Source: Novipirellula galeiformis (GTDB lineage Bacteria; Planctomycetota; Planctomycetia; Pirellulales; Pirellulaceae). From it: DNA of 64,000 nt. Where the stretch lies: contig NZ_SJPT01000001.1 in assembly GCF_007860095.1 (NCBI RefSeq), forward strand, positions 510,212 through 574,211. Direction: 5' to 3'. Each line of letters opens with the position of its first letter. The stretch's first letter is position 1. The position numbers and the translations under genes were made by a program. Positions 44,562 through 53,847 of the stretch are shown one piece after another. Below the pieces are notes generated by a model. That model did not search any database, was not told the origin of the DNA, and saw nothing but the letters and a program-made list of their open reading frames with translations.

Positions 44562-47003
44562 ATGAGCACTGAAACCCCCGTCGCTAGCGAGATACCGCCC
44601 TCCCTAAGTGATGACATACGCATGTCCAAACCGGACCAAGACGGGGTTAGGGTGGTGAAGAGCGAGCGTAAGAATCGTTATATGCGATTGGGGCCTCAGG
44701 AATCATTCTTGCTGTCGATGCTCGACGGCAAGACGACTTACGGCGAGGCAGCGGCGCGGTTTGAGTCGAACTTTTGCGAACCGATCTCCTTCGATGAATT
44801 CGGTGAATTCATCACGTTGGTTAAACGCGAAGGGTTGCTGCAACGCCGCTCCGCCAAAAAGTCAAGCGTGCAAGCCAACAAGCGGTTGGGAGTAAGAGAA
44901 CTTTTTCGCCGCAGCGTCAAGGCTGCCAAAAAGCAGAGCCCGTTGTTTTTCCGGGTCAAACTCTACGATCCCAATTTGACACTGAATTGGTTGGAGCCCA
45001 AAACGCGATGGCTGTTCAGCCCGGTGTTAGCGGTCGTCGCGCTCGTGACGGGCATGATGGCCATGGGCACCGTGTGGATTGAACGCGATCAGTTTGTCCA
45101 ACAATTTTCCGCCAACTTTGGCTGGCAGGCGTTGCTGGTCGCTTGGCTGACGGCGGTGGTGATCACGATCTGTCATGAATTTGGTCATGGACTTGCCTGT
45201 AAACGTTACGGGGGGGATGTCCATGAAATGGGGGCGTTGTGGATTTTTTTTACACCCTGTTTCTACTGCAACGTTTCCGATGCGTGGTTGTTGCCGAGTC
45301 GTTGGCAGCGACTGCTGATCAGCTTGGCGGGGACCTACGTCGACTTTTTGGTCTGGATAGTGGCGGTGGGGATTTGGCGAATCACGTCGCCTGAGAGCGT
45401 GTTGAATTTTGCCGTTTGGGTGATCGTGTCGACGTGTGGATTACGAGTCGCATTTAATATGAATCCATTGATGCGGTTGGACGGTTATTATGCACTGTGT
45501 GATTTGCTTCATATGCACAATCTCCGTCGTCGGGCGCGAGACCGTTTTGTTGGCTATGGGCGGTGGTGGCTATGGGGAGGCGCGAAGCCGGAGCCCAGTC
45601 GTGAACACACTGCATTGTTTTTGTACGGAATGGCGAATTGGATTTTTGTCGTTGGCTTTTTGAGCGTGATGAGCTTCCAGGTGTCGTTGTATCTGCGCTC
45701 GATGATGGGGTTTGGCGGCGTGGTGGCAGCCTTCGGTTTCTTTTCCGTGCTGACGAAGAGTTATTTCAAAGGAACTCTTGGGGAGAATTTCAGTACCATG
45801 TTTCGCTCACGTAAACTCCGCGTCTTGCTTTGGTTGGCCGGGATCGCTGGCATCCTAGCGATCCCGATTCACGATCGTGCTGGCGGTGAATTTCATGTTC
45901 GTCCGGTGGTTCGTCGTGAAGTGCGCGCTCCGATCGCGGGTTTTCTGCGCGAGATTCATGCCGATGAAGGCGATCTCGTCGCCGACAATTCGCTCTTGGC
46001 GATGATCGAGGTTCCTGAATTGATTAGCAATATCGCCCGTAAAAAATCGGAGATTGCGGAATCCGAAGCGATGTTGCGTCGTTTGAATTGTGGTCCTCGC
46101 CAAGAAGAAATTGACGATCAAAAAGAACGCATCGAGCGCGCAAGGCATTGGAAAGAATTGGCGGAGAGTGACCTCGTCAAATCACGTCTAAGTTTGAAGC
46201 AGGAGTTGGAAGCGCTCGACTTGTCGGTTCAACGTGCCAAGGCTCAGGCGGATTATCGCAGCGAAATTTTGAAACAAATGCAGGCGTTACATGATCGCGG
46301 CGGATTGGCCGGACAACAATTGTTAACGCATCAACAAAAACAAATCGATGGGATGCTCGATGCCAGCCAAGCGGTTGCAGAGATGCGCGCGCGCGAGGCG
46401 GAGGGAGTGATTAGCTTTGAAGCGGAATTGGCACGCCGCGAGAAAGAATTGGCCGATGCCGTCGCCACGCTGACGTTGCTCGAAGCCGGTTCCCGGCGTG
46501 AAGATATCGACGCCGAAGAGGCCCATTTGCAGCGTTTAAAGGAAGAACTCAATCACTTTGTGCACCAGCAATCCAAGGAAGCGGTTCGCTGTCCCGTGGG
46601 AGGCACCATCGTGACGCCACGGCTAAAGGAGAATATCGGCGTCTTTGTCGAGCGTGGAACGCCACTCTGCGTGATCGAGGATTTGAAACAACTTGAGGCG
46701 GAGATCTCGGTTTCGGAAAAAGACGCTCGCGTGCTCGTGACCGGACAACCGATCACGCTTCGGCCTCGGTCGCTTCCGTTTGTCAGCATCAATGCATCGG
46801 TCGATCGGATCGCCCCGGCGGCACAGCCCAATTTAGTCAACGCGACGCGAACGGTGACAGTCTATTGCACCGTCGACAACCGCGACGGAGCCTTGCGCAC
46901 CGGGATGAGCGGTTTTGCAAGAATTCGATCGGAAAAACATTCACTCGGCCTGCTTCTATTCAATGCCGCGGCGCGATTGCTGAGGACGGAGTTCTTGTTG
47001 TAA
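44562..47003 (+). CDS. PqqD-like / M50 metalloprotease / HlyD fusion membrane protein
   Basis: 813 residues from ATG at 44562. Residues about 28-95 resemble PqqD-like RRE domains (MRLGPQESFLLSMLDGKTTY). About 150-430 form a site-2-protease-type membrane domain with zinc motif H205-E206-F-G-H209 and a distal ligand Asp307 in NPLMRLDGYY. From about 445, a HlyD-type periplasmic adaptor begins (REVRAPIAGFLREIHADEGD), with a coiled-coil hairpin near 495-670 and a returning lipoyl half (AVRCPVGGTIVTP). Such fusions occur in peptide-export systems. The last 48 bp overlap the TolC-like gene. Role inferred: binding a leader, cleaving it and passing the product to an outer-membrane channel. Confidence 0.85.
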   Translation: MSTETPVASEIPPSLSDDIRMSKPDQDGVRVVKSERKNRYMRLGPQESFLLSMLDGKTTYGEAAARFESNFCEPISFDEFGEFITLVKREGLLQRRSAKKSSVQANKRLGVRELFRRSVKAAKKQSPLFFRVKLYDPNLTLNWLEPKTRWLFSPVLAVVALVTGMMAMGTVWIERDQFVQQFSANFGWQALLVAWLTAVVITICHEFGHGLACKRYGGDVHEMGALWIFFTPCFYCNVSDAWLLPSRWQRLLISLAGTYVDFLVWIVAVGIWRITSPESVLNFAVWVIVSTCGLRVAFNMNPLMRLDGYYALCDLLHMHNLRRRARDRFVGYGRWWLWGGAKPEPSREHTALFLYGMANWIFVVGFLSVMSFQVSLYLRSMMGFGGVVAAFGFFSVLTKSYFKGTLGENFSTMFRSRKLRVLLWLAGIAGILAIPIHDRAGGEFHVRPVVRREVRAPIAGFLREIHADEGDLVADNSLLAMIEVPELISNIARKKSEIAESEAMLRRLNCGPRQEEIDDQKERIERARHWKELAESDLVKSRLSLKQELEALDLSVQRAKAQADYRSEILKQMQALHDRGGLAGQQLLTHQQKQIDGMLDASQAVAEMRAREAEGVISFEAELARREKELADAVATLTLLEAGSRREDIDAEEAHLQRLKEELNHFVHQQSKEAVRCPVGGTIVTPRLKENIGVFVERGTPLCVIEDLKQLEAEISVSEKDARVLVTGQPITLRPRSLPFVSINASVDRIAPAAQPNLVNATRTVTVYCTVDNRDGALRTGMSGFARIRSEKHSLGLLLFNAAARLLRTEFLL

Positions 47004-48950
47004 GCGGTGCGGCGGATCGGATGTCGTTCCTTGAACGGCCTCGGTAAATCGATCGAAGTCGTCGCTAGGCCAAAGTTCATTGCGAACGGGATGATTGGCA
47101 ACCGGTTCAGCGTTTTTGGGTAGTGCCAGCGATTGACGGCAAGGGTCGCCAAGGTAATCGATGGCAAAAAAGTCTAGCAGCGTGCCCTTGAGTTCTTCGT
47201 AACGCACGATCTCGAAATTGTATTTCGTCAACGTTTCGGTAACCGCGATGGCGGCATCGGTGCGGGCGCGAATGGCGCGATAGTAATCATCAAGGTACGG
47301 CAGCATCCAATTGCTGTCGCCCGCATCGGGTGCCGGATTTTGATAACGCAAGCGCGCTCCGCGAACCCATTCGTTGGCGGCTTCGAGTTCGAGTTTCGCT
47401 TGTTCGTACTCGAGATAGGCGTAATGAATCGTTTGCGCCGATTGGCTCAATTCATAGGAAACCGAAAACATTTGTTGTTCGAGCAACCGGCTGGCACGCA
47501 CCAATTTTACTCGTGCTTCCTGGGCCGACGCAGTCGCTTGACGCAGGCCCACCGGCATCGCCAAGGAGACGCCGAGTTGAAGGTCGGTGAATTCGGCGGT
47601 GCTCATTTGCTCGAGTGCATTGCCGAGATTCTCGCCGAGCCCGTTCAGCCGGTAGAGCGCAGTGAAATCGAGGTCGGGTTTGCGTTGGTTGTTGCGGACC
47701 ACGACTTCGAGTCGGCGAATGCTGATGTCCAATCGGCGTTGGACCACATCGGGGCGGTTGTCCAACGCTTGGAAGTAAGCGAGCTGCGGATCCATTTCAA
47801 TTTTCTGGTGCGTGGGCTGCGTGATCGCAACCAATTTGCCTCCCGCACTAGGAGCCAACTGGATCAAATTCCGCAACCGCAATTCACTCGAGGCGAGCTC
47901 GGATTGCAAGCGAATGTACTCTTGTTGATAGGCATGCAATTGGGCGCGCGCCTTCGCAACATCGGCTTGGATGACCAATTTTGCACTCAACGATTCCTGC
48001 TGAATCCGCACGATCTCTTCCAAGATCGGGATGACCTTTTGGTATTCGGCCACGGAGACCTGAGCGAGGTATAGATCCCAGAAGGCCTCGGTAACGCTAC
48101 GAACCGATGACATCAACGAGTCTTTGAAATCCCATGCGGATTGTTCGACTTCGAGCCGCGCGACTTGGATCGGAGCCGTGTTGACGGGCACCCCCGCATT
48201 GCGAAGCAGCGGTTGGCGAAGCGACAAAGCGAGCTCGCTCACGTAGGTGGGATTGAATCCCGATGAACTCGAACCGGGCACGAATAAATAGCCCGGGCTT
48301 GGGTTGTAGGCTGCCGAGACGGTTCCGCCGTGCGATAACGGCTTTGACAATCCAGCGGTGATTGCCGCTTCGTCACGGCTTTCCGGTTTGGAGAGCCCGG
48401 GGCCAAAGAAGGCGTTGGGGGGATTGTTGAATTGGTTGCTGTAAAATTGTGACTCAAATCGCGTGTCGAATGCCGCCAACGCTGCCCGCAGACGCGCTTC
48501 GGACGCTTCCACATCATAGAAGGTCGTCACCGCCGTCGTGACGGTTCCGCCCGTCGTCACTCGCGCGATCCGGGATCGATCCAGACTCGTTTGTAGTGCT
48601 TCATGCAAGCTGATTTCGCGTTCCGAAGCCGGTGCGGCTACGGACGCAGACGCGGTTTCGGAATCGTCACCGTCGTGGACGTCCGACGGGCTCTCCCCGG
48701 CGTCGCGTTTTTCGTCCTCCGTCGAGGATGCTGCGTTGGCGGGGGATAGAATCGCTGTCGAGGCGAGCTGAACCGGCGGCTCGGGAATGGAAGTTGAGCG
48801 ACGTGTTTGCTCGGAGTGTTGTTGATTTGAGCGCAGCGCCAGCCCCATGTAGGCTTGGTCGCGACGCCAAGCCCAGCGATCGAATCCATGGCAACCCGAG
48901 ACCACGGTGACCAGCATCAGCATCAGCAGGAGTGTTTTTTGACGGATCAT
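46956..48950 (-). CDS. TolC-family outer-membrane efflux lipoprotein
   Basis: 664 residues from ATG at 48950. A lipobox (VVSGC, Cys20) sets the N terminus, and a disordered Ser/Ala-rich stretch runs to about 105. The two TolC repeats follow with long helices, including RSVTEAFWDLYLAQVSVAEY and YLEYEQAKLELEAANEWV, and the usual LGVSLAMPVGLRQA turn. It is convergent with the M50/HlyD gene and overlaps it by 48 bp, so it is not in the same transcript but is the natural outer-membrane partner for its HlyD part. Confidence 0.88.
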   Translation of the reverse strand: MIRQKTLLLMLMLVTVVSGCHGFDRWAWRRDQAYMGLALRSNQQHSEQTRRSTSIPEPPVQLASTAILSPANAASSTEDEKRDAGESPSDVHDGDDSETASASVAAPASEREISLHEALQTSLDRSRIARVTTGGTVTTAVTTFYDVEASEARLRAALAAFDTRFESQFYSNQFNNPPNAFFGPGLSKPESRDEAAITAGLSKPLSHGGTVSAAYNPSPGYLFVPGSSSSGFNPTYVSELALSLRQPLLRNAGVPVNTAPIQVARLEVEQSAWDFKDSLMSSVRSVTEAFWDLYLAQVSVAEYQKVIPILEEIVRIQQESLSAKLVIQADVAKARAQLHAYQQEYIRLQSELASSELRLRNLIQLAPSAGGKLVAITQPTHQKIEMDPQLAYFQALDNRPDVVQRRLDISIRRLEVVVRNNQRKPDLDFTALYRLNGLGENLGNALEQMSTAEFTDLQLGVSLAMPVGLRQATASAQEARVKLVRASRLLEQQMFSVSYELSQSAQTIHYAYLEYEQAKLELEAANEWVRGARLRYQNPAPDAGDSNWMLPYLDDYYRAIRARTDAAIAVTETLTKYNFEIVRYEELKGTLLDFFAIDYLGDPCRQSLALPKNAEPVANHPVRNELWPSDDFDRFTEAVQGTTSDPPHRLQQELRPQQSRRGIE

Positions 48951-48960
48951 AATGCGATGG

Positions 48961-49010
48961 GCACGATACGTTTGGCCTTGCACGACTGGCCTTGCACGAT
49001 ACGTTTGGCC
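48961..49010. repeat. 17-bp direct repeat pair
   Basis: GCACGATACGTTTGGCC occurs at 48961-48977 and exactly again at 48994-49010, separated by 16 bp that itself resembles half a unit. Confidence 0.85.
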
Positions 49011-49260
49011 AAGGGGGGGCAGCGACTGGTGAACCGGGGGATATCTGTTTAGTCGAGTCGCAAGCCGCGTTAGTCAAAGGAAAAGGAGGGCTTTTCGTTG
49101 CACTGTGCAGCGCGGGTGCGGCATAACCGGGATGTTTTGCCCAACTTTCCACAGGGGCGTACAAGGCCAGGCGAGGCGGTTGCGTTCAGCGCTCTCCGTT
49201 GCCGAGCGGATGCCAGGCAACGTTTTGGCCCCGTTGCCAAGCCGATGCCGGGGAACGTTC

Positions 49261-49350
49261 TGGGACGAGACTTTGTTCTGTGCCGAGACTCCGTGCTGGG
49301 CCGAGACTTTGTGCTGGGCCGAGACTTTGTGCTGGGCCGAGACTCCGTCT
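49261..49350. repeat. 18-bp minisatellite
   Basis: Five units of consensus TGGGCCGAGACTTTGTGC start at 49261, 49279, 49297, 49315 and 49333; the two central ones are identical, and the last is a base short. Confidence 0.88.
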
Positions 49351-49633
49351 GGGGGCGAGGCTCGGCTTCGCGTCCGAAATCATCCGGTCCGCGCTCGATC
49401 GGCAGCTTGCAGTCGAGCGGGGGTTGGCGGGCCGAAGGAGCGATCCAATCAGGGGCGTCGCAGTCAATCCGTCAATGGCAGGTGGAGATTCGTTCATTCA
49501 TCGAGACGACGAAAAAACGAAAAAATAGCGTATTGTGGATTTTCGGCTACGATAAGGTTACTCGCATGGTTCATAAATTGTTATGCTCGTTCGCCCGTGC
49601 CATTAACAACCTGAAGGAAGACGTCGGGACGTT

Positions 49634-51229
49634 ATGTCCAAGATTTCCACGGAAAAATTTCTCGAAATGGTCGAGATGAGTGGTCTCATCGAGCAGGTGA
49701 CATTGAATCGCTTGTTAGAGAAGGTCCGCGCAAAGTGTGAAGGGCAACTTCCTTCGGATGCGAACAAACTCGCGACGCTGTTCCGCAAGCAGGGTTTATT
49801 GACCCAGTGGCATCTCGATAAATTGCTGGTTGGGAAATACAAGGGCTTCTTTCTCGGCAAGTACAAGCTGCTCGGTCACATTGGTTCCGGTGGAATGAGT
49901 AGCGTCTACTTGGCTGAGCACATGCGGTTGGGTGACAAGCGAGCCATCAAGGTGCTGCCCAAAAAACGGGTGCATGACGCGACATACCTGGCTCGATTTC
50001 AACTCGAAGCCAAAGCGATCGCATCGCTCAATCATCCCAACATTGTCCTGGCTTACGACATCGACAATGAAGGCGACGTGCACTACATCGTGATGGAGTA
50101 CGTCGACGGCATCGATTTATTGATGCTCGTCAAGCGTGACGGGCCGCTCGATTTTTCGACCGCGGCCGATCTGATTGCCCAGGCGGCTCGTGGACTCGAT
50201 CATGCCCACTCCAAAGGGGTGGTGCATCGCGATGTCAAGCCCGCGAATTTGTTACTGGACTTGAACGGCAGTGTCCGTTTGTTGGACATGGGATTGGCCT
50301 TGGTGGCGTCCGGCGATGAAGAGTCGTTGACGGTTGCGAACAACGAGAACGTTTTAGGGACCGCCGATTATTTAGCCCCCGAACAGGCGCTCAACAGCCA
50401 TACGGTCGACCATCGTGCGGACATCTACGGACTCGGTTGTACCTTTTATTATTTGTTAACGGGCCAGCCTCCATTTAACGATGGCACCTTGGCCCAACGG
50501 ATTGCCAAGCATCAAACGGAGATGCCGCAGTCGATTCGCCAATTACGTCCTGAATGTCCGGGCGAATTGGAAGGGATCTGTGTCAAGATGATCCAGAAAG
50601 ATCCCAAGTATCGTTATCAACATGCGGGGGAAGTGGCTGAGGTGCTCGAGCGTTTTGTCGCCCGAGTTCCTAAGGGGCAAAAAGTAACATCCGGTTTAGG
50701 CGAGTCCCCTGTCTTTGATGACGACTCCGGTTCGTCGTCGATTGGCTTTGATGACTCTGGGATCTCAGCGAGCCAAGGCGATACGATTTCGAATAAGTCG
50801 GGCGATACGATTTCGAGCTCTCGTGCAAAGTTGCTCCAGAGTGAAGGGATCAGTAGCAGCGATAGTGGGCGTTTGGTCAATGTTCGCCCGCGGCCCGATT
50901 TGGTGGGAGGAAGTTTCATTGACCTGCAGGCCGAGTCGGGCTACCGACCCAATAGTGGAATCTCGACCCCACAAGGAGATTCGGGCAGCGAATTCGCTCG
51001 TTTTCCGCCCGCATCCTCGGGGCGTTCGAGTGTGCATGTGGGGGGCGATTCGGATATCTACAATGCCTCGGGCAGTCGCATCGGCAATGGCAGCGGGCGG
51101 AGCACGGGGGCCTCGCGGCGTAAAAACGAGACCTCGGTCGATCCGCTGTTGTTGGGGGCGCTCGCGTTTGCGTTATTCGTGGTTGCCATTGCGATCGGCT
51201 TCTATTTGGCTCGCATGACCTCAACCTGA
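49634..51229 (+). CDS. Transmembrane Ser/Thr protein kinase
   Basis: 531 residues. An N-terminal alpha-helical region (1-75) typical of planctomycete kinases (FLLTQWHLDKLLVGKYKGFFLGKYK pattern, read in part) leads to the kinase domain (about 77-345): glycine loop IGSGGMSSVY (83-92), K106, catalytic HRDVKPAN with D200, and D218 in DMG rather than the usual DFG. A Ser/Gly-rich linker (about 355-500) and a C-terminal membrane helix (about 507-527) follow, with no large extracellular part. All catalytic residues are present. It stands alone between repeat DNA and an acyltransferase gene. Confidence 0.92.
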   Translation: MSKISTEKFLEMVEMSGLIEQVTLNRLLEKVRAKCEGQLPSDANKLATLFRKQGLLTQWHLDKLLVGKYKGFFLGKYKLLGHIGSGGMSSVYLAEHMRLGDKRAIKVLPKKRVHDATYLARFQLEAKAIASLNHPNIVLAYDIDNEGDVHYIVMEYVDGIDLLMLVKRDGPLDFSTAADLIAQAARGLDHAHSKGVVHRDVKPANLLLDLNGSVRLLDMGLALVASGDEESLTVANNENVLGTADYLAPEQALNSHTVDHRADIYGLGCTFYYLLTGQPPFNDGTLAQRIAKHQTEMPQSIRQLRPECPGELEGICVKMIQKDPKYRYQHAGEVAEVLERFVARVPKGQKVTSGLGESPVFDDDSGSSSIGFDDSGISASQGDTISNKSGDTISSSRAKLLQSEGISSSDSGRLVNVRPRPDLVGGSFIDLQAESGYRPNSGISTPQGDSGSEFARFPPASSGRSSVHVGGDSDIYNASGSRIGNGSGRSTGASRRKNETSVDPLLLGALAFALFVVAIAIGFYLARMTST

Positions 51230-51383
51230 TCCGCGTGTGGAGACTCACACGGCACCCATCATGGGGCCACGCTCGCTAGCACCGTCTGGCGATGCAAGTG
51301 GTGAAGCGATATCGTTAACGACGCATCGCCGTGATCTTGTTTTGCGGAATTATTTCGAATACTGCGAGTAGAGTTTCAACAAC

Positions 51384-52595
51384 GTGACCGTGATTCTCGA
51401 TCGGCCGTATCAGTTTGTGCCACCGAGCCGTGGCAATTTGTGGCCCGCACTCATTCAGCGTTTTCGCGTCGTCGATCACTATCTGCGGAAAAAAGAAGGG
51501 GTGGTTTCTTACGAATGCCGCAATCTCGACGTGTTTCAGCAGTCACTCGCGCGCGGTGACGGAATTCTGCTGGCTCCGAATCATTGTCGGTACGCGGATC
51601 CATTGGTGATGGGGTGGCCCGCTCGGCATGCCAAAACGCCCGTCTATGCGATGGCGTCTTGGCATTTGTTCAACGAAAGCTGGTTTGATTCCTTCGCAAT
51701 TCGCCGGATGGGAGCGTTTAGCATCTTTCGCGAAGGTTCGGACCGCAAAGCCCTCGATACGGCGATTGAGATCTTAGCCGCAGCCGAGCGACCGTTGATC
51801 GTCTTTCCCGAAGGCACGACCAATCGCACCAACGATGTGCTCAAGCCGTTGCTCGATGGGGTCACCTTCATGGCCCGCGCCTCCGCCCGGCGGCGAGCCA
51901 AGCAACAAGGTGGCAACGTGGTCATGCACCCGATCGCGATCAAGTACCTGTGCAAAACCAAGATCGATCCTTGGGCCCATCACCAATTGTCAAGAATGGA
52001 ATCCCATTTGGGATGGACGACATCCCCGAGTCGATCCATTCGTCAACGCACCATCCGTTTGGCCGAGGCGCTCTTGGGGTTGCGCGAAGTTCAGTACCTG
52101 GGCAGCTCGCGCGCCGGGGAACTGCACCAACGTCGCGATGAATTGATCGAGTATCTTTTGAGTACGACGGAAACGCGTCTGCAGATGCCGTCGAGTGATC
52201 CCGATGTGCGAACCCGAGTCCGTGCCATTCGCACGAAGGTTTCGGCAAAGTGGTTTACTGAGAATCCGGATGAACAAGAAAGGTTGCGGCTGCGGAACGA
52301 CGTCGTTGCCGCCGACTTGGCTCAAGAATTAGTCTCGTACCCCAATTGTTATCTCGAGTCCGCCGATGTGACTGATTCACGGATCGTGGAAACGATCCAG
52401 CGGATGCAGGAGTCATTGTGGGGTAAAGCCGACGTCGGCATTGAGCTGCACGCGGTGATCGAATTCGATTCGGAGATTGCGATCCCCGCGGAAAAGGCGC
52501 CGCGCGGTGTAGAGGATCCGTTGATCACCGAGCTGCGAGATCGATTGTCCAGTATGATCGCCCGGTTGTCTAAAGAATCGCGTCCAATCGATTGA
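51384..52595 (+). CDS. PlsC-type acyltransferase-like protein
   Basis: 403 residues. The acyltransferase motifs are intact: NH67xxxxD72 (APNHCRYAD), and FPEGT at 141-145. The C-terminal half (from about 200) is long, charged and predicted helical, with no membrane segment, and is not part of the usual PlsC. It may transfer an acyl group to a lysophospholipid or another acceptor. GTG start at 51384. No other lipid gene is adjacent. Confidence 0.85.
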   Translation: MTVILDRPYQFVPPSRGNLWPALIQRFRVVDHYLRKKEGVVSYECRNLDVFQQSLARGDGILLAPNHCRYADPLVMGWPARHAKTPVYAMASWHLFNESWFDSFAIRRMGAFSIFREGSDRKALDTAIEILAAAERPLIVFPEGTTNRTNDVLKPLLDGVTFMARASARRRAKQQGGNVVMHPIAIKYLCKTKIDPWAHHQLSRMESHLGWTTSPSRSIRQRTIRLAEALLGLREVQYLGSSRAGELHQRRDELIEYLLSTTETRLQMPSSDPDVRTRVRAIRTKVSAKWFTENPDEQERLRLRNDVVAADLAQELVSYPNCYLESADVTDSRIVETIQRMQESLWGKADVGIELHAVIEFDSEIAIPAEKAPRGVEDPLITELRDRLSSMIARLSKESRPID

Positions 52596-52634
52596 AAAAT
52601 GCGTTCGCAATCGACGGGGGCGGAGATCAGTCGT

Positions 52635-52649
52635 ACATTGATTCAATGT
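52635..52649 (+). promoter_or_regulatory. Possible operator upstream of ald
   Basis: The 15-bp near-perfect palindrome ACATTGATTCAATGT has 7-bp arms and a single central base. It ends 86 bp before the ald start, where a regulator could bind. Its owner is unknown. Confidence 0.35.
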
Positions 52650-52735
52650 GATATGCTCAGTCGTTGTGATCTGGGACCGCTTTTGTGCCAGCTCTTGCGA
52701 ACTTGAATTGGCCCGATCTTGAATAGGAATTCGAA

Positions 52736-53836
52736 ATGATCATTGGCGTACCAACCGAAGTAAAGAGCGACGAATATCGTGTTGCGATGTTGCCCGTGGG
52801 GGTCGAGGAATTGGTTGCTCGCGGTCATCAAGTGTTGATTCAGTCCGAAGCGGGGCTGGGCTCGGGGCTGCTCGACGATGACTACCGACGATACGGTGCA
52901 GAGCTCTGTACATCGGCGGATGAGATTTTTGAACGCGCCGATTTGATCGTGAAGGTAAAAGAGCCTCTGGTCCAAGAGTATGCCAAGGTGCGTGCCGGCC
53001 AGATCGTGTTTACCTACTTCCATTTCGCTGCCAGCCGCGAACTGACCGAGTCGATGCTGCAAAGTGGTTCGACGTGCCTGGCCTACGAAACCTTGCGTGA
53101 CGAACAAGGGCACTTGCCGTTGTTGACGCCGATGAGCGAAGTGGCGGGGCGGATGAGTATTCAGGAAGGTGCCAAGTACCTGGAAAAACCTCAGCAGGGA
53201 CGAGGCATCTTGCTTAGCGGGGTGCCTGGCGTCGCGCCGGCGCACGTCACGATCCTGGGCGGCGGTGTGGTCGGGGCCAGTGCCGCCAAGATTGCTGCGG
53301 GCTTCGGGGCCGATGTTGCGATCCTAGACGTAAATTTGGATCGCTTGAGATATCTCGACGATATCATGCCCGCCAACGTTAATTGTTTGTATAGCGATCG
53401 ACACACGATTCTCGCCCAACTCGAACGAGCCGACTTGGTGATCGGTGCGGTGTTGATCCCCGGAGCCAAGGCACCTCAATTGGTTCGCGCCGAGGATTTG
53501 AAGCGGATGAAGCCCGGCAGCGTCGTGGTTGACGTCGCCGTGGATCAAGGAGGGTGCATCGAAACGAGTCATCCCACGACTCATAGCAATCCCACGTATA
53601 TCGTTGACGATGTCGTGCATTATTGTGTCGCCAATATGCCCGGCGCCGTGGGGCGAACGAGCACCTTTGCACTCTGCAACGCAACGTTTCCCTGGCTGAT
53701 GCGGATCGCAAACCAAGGCTGGATGACGGCCGCGAAAAATTTTGCGCCGTTGCGTTCGGCTGTCAATATTCATCAAGGCAAGCTGGTCAATCAACCGGTC
53801 GCCGATGCGTTTGGATTGCCCTGTGAAGCCCTTTAG
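52736..53836 (+). CDS. ald: Alanine dehydrogenase
   Basis: 366 residues, the usual length. It interconverts alanine with pyruvate and ammonia using NAD. Substrate-site residues R15, K75 and H96 are present at the family positions, and the NAD-binding GGGVVGASAA is intact. ATG at 52736 begins MIIGVPTE. The aminotransferase gene follows after 11 bp and ArsS after that, so a shared transcript is likely. Confidence 0.95.
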   Translation: MIIGVPTEVKSDEYRVAMLPVGVEELVARGHQVLIQSEAGLGSGLLDDDYRRYGAELCTSADEIFERADLIVKVKEPLVQEYAKVRAGQIVFTYFHFAASRELTESMLQSGSTCLAYETLRDEQGHLPLLTPMSEVAGRMSIQEGAKYLEKPQQGRGILLSGVPGVAPAHVTILGGGVVGASAAKIAAGFGADVAILDVNLDRLRYLDDIMPANVNCLYSDRHTILAQLERADLVIGAVLIPGAKAPQLVRAEDLKRMKPGSVVVDVAVDQGGCIETSHPTTHSNPTYIVDDVVHYCVANMPGAVGRTSTFALCNATFPWLMRIANQGWMTAAKNFAPLRSAVNIHQGKLVNQPVADAFGLPCEAL

Positions 53837-53847
53837 GCTCGGATGAT

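Larger units (their letters stand above)
48951..49633. other. Intergenic region with two repeat arrays
   Basis: About 680 bp between divergent genes. It holds a 17-bp direct repeat pair (48961-49010) and an 18-bp array (49261-49350). Open frames across this stretch reflect the 18-bp (in-frame) period and are not credible proteins. It must contain the kinase promoter. Confidence 0.6.

Noticed and set aside
49098-49679. Plus-strand ORFs across the 18-bp repeats
   Set aside because: An 18-bp period keeps any frame open; composition and overlap with the kinase start argue against coding.
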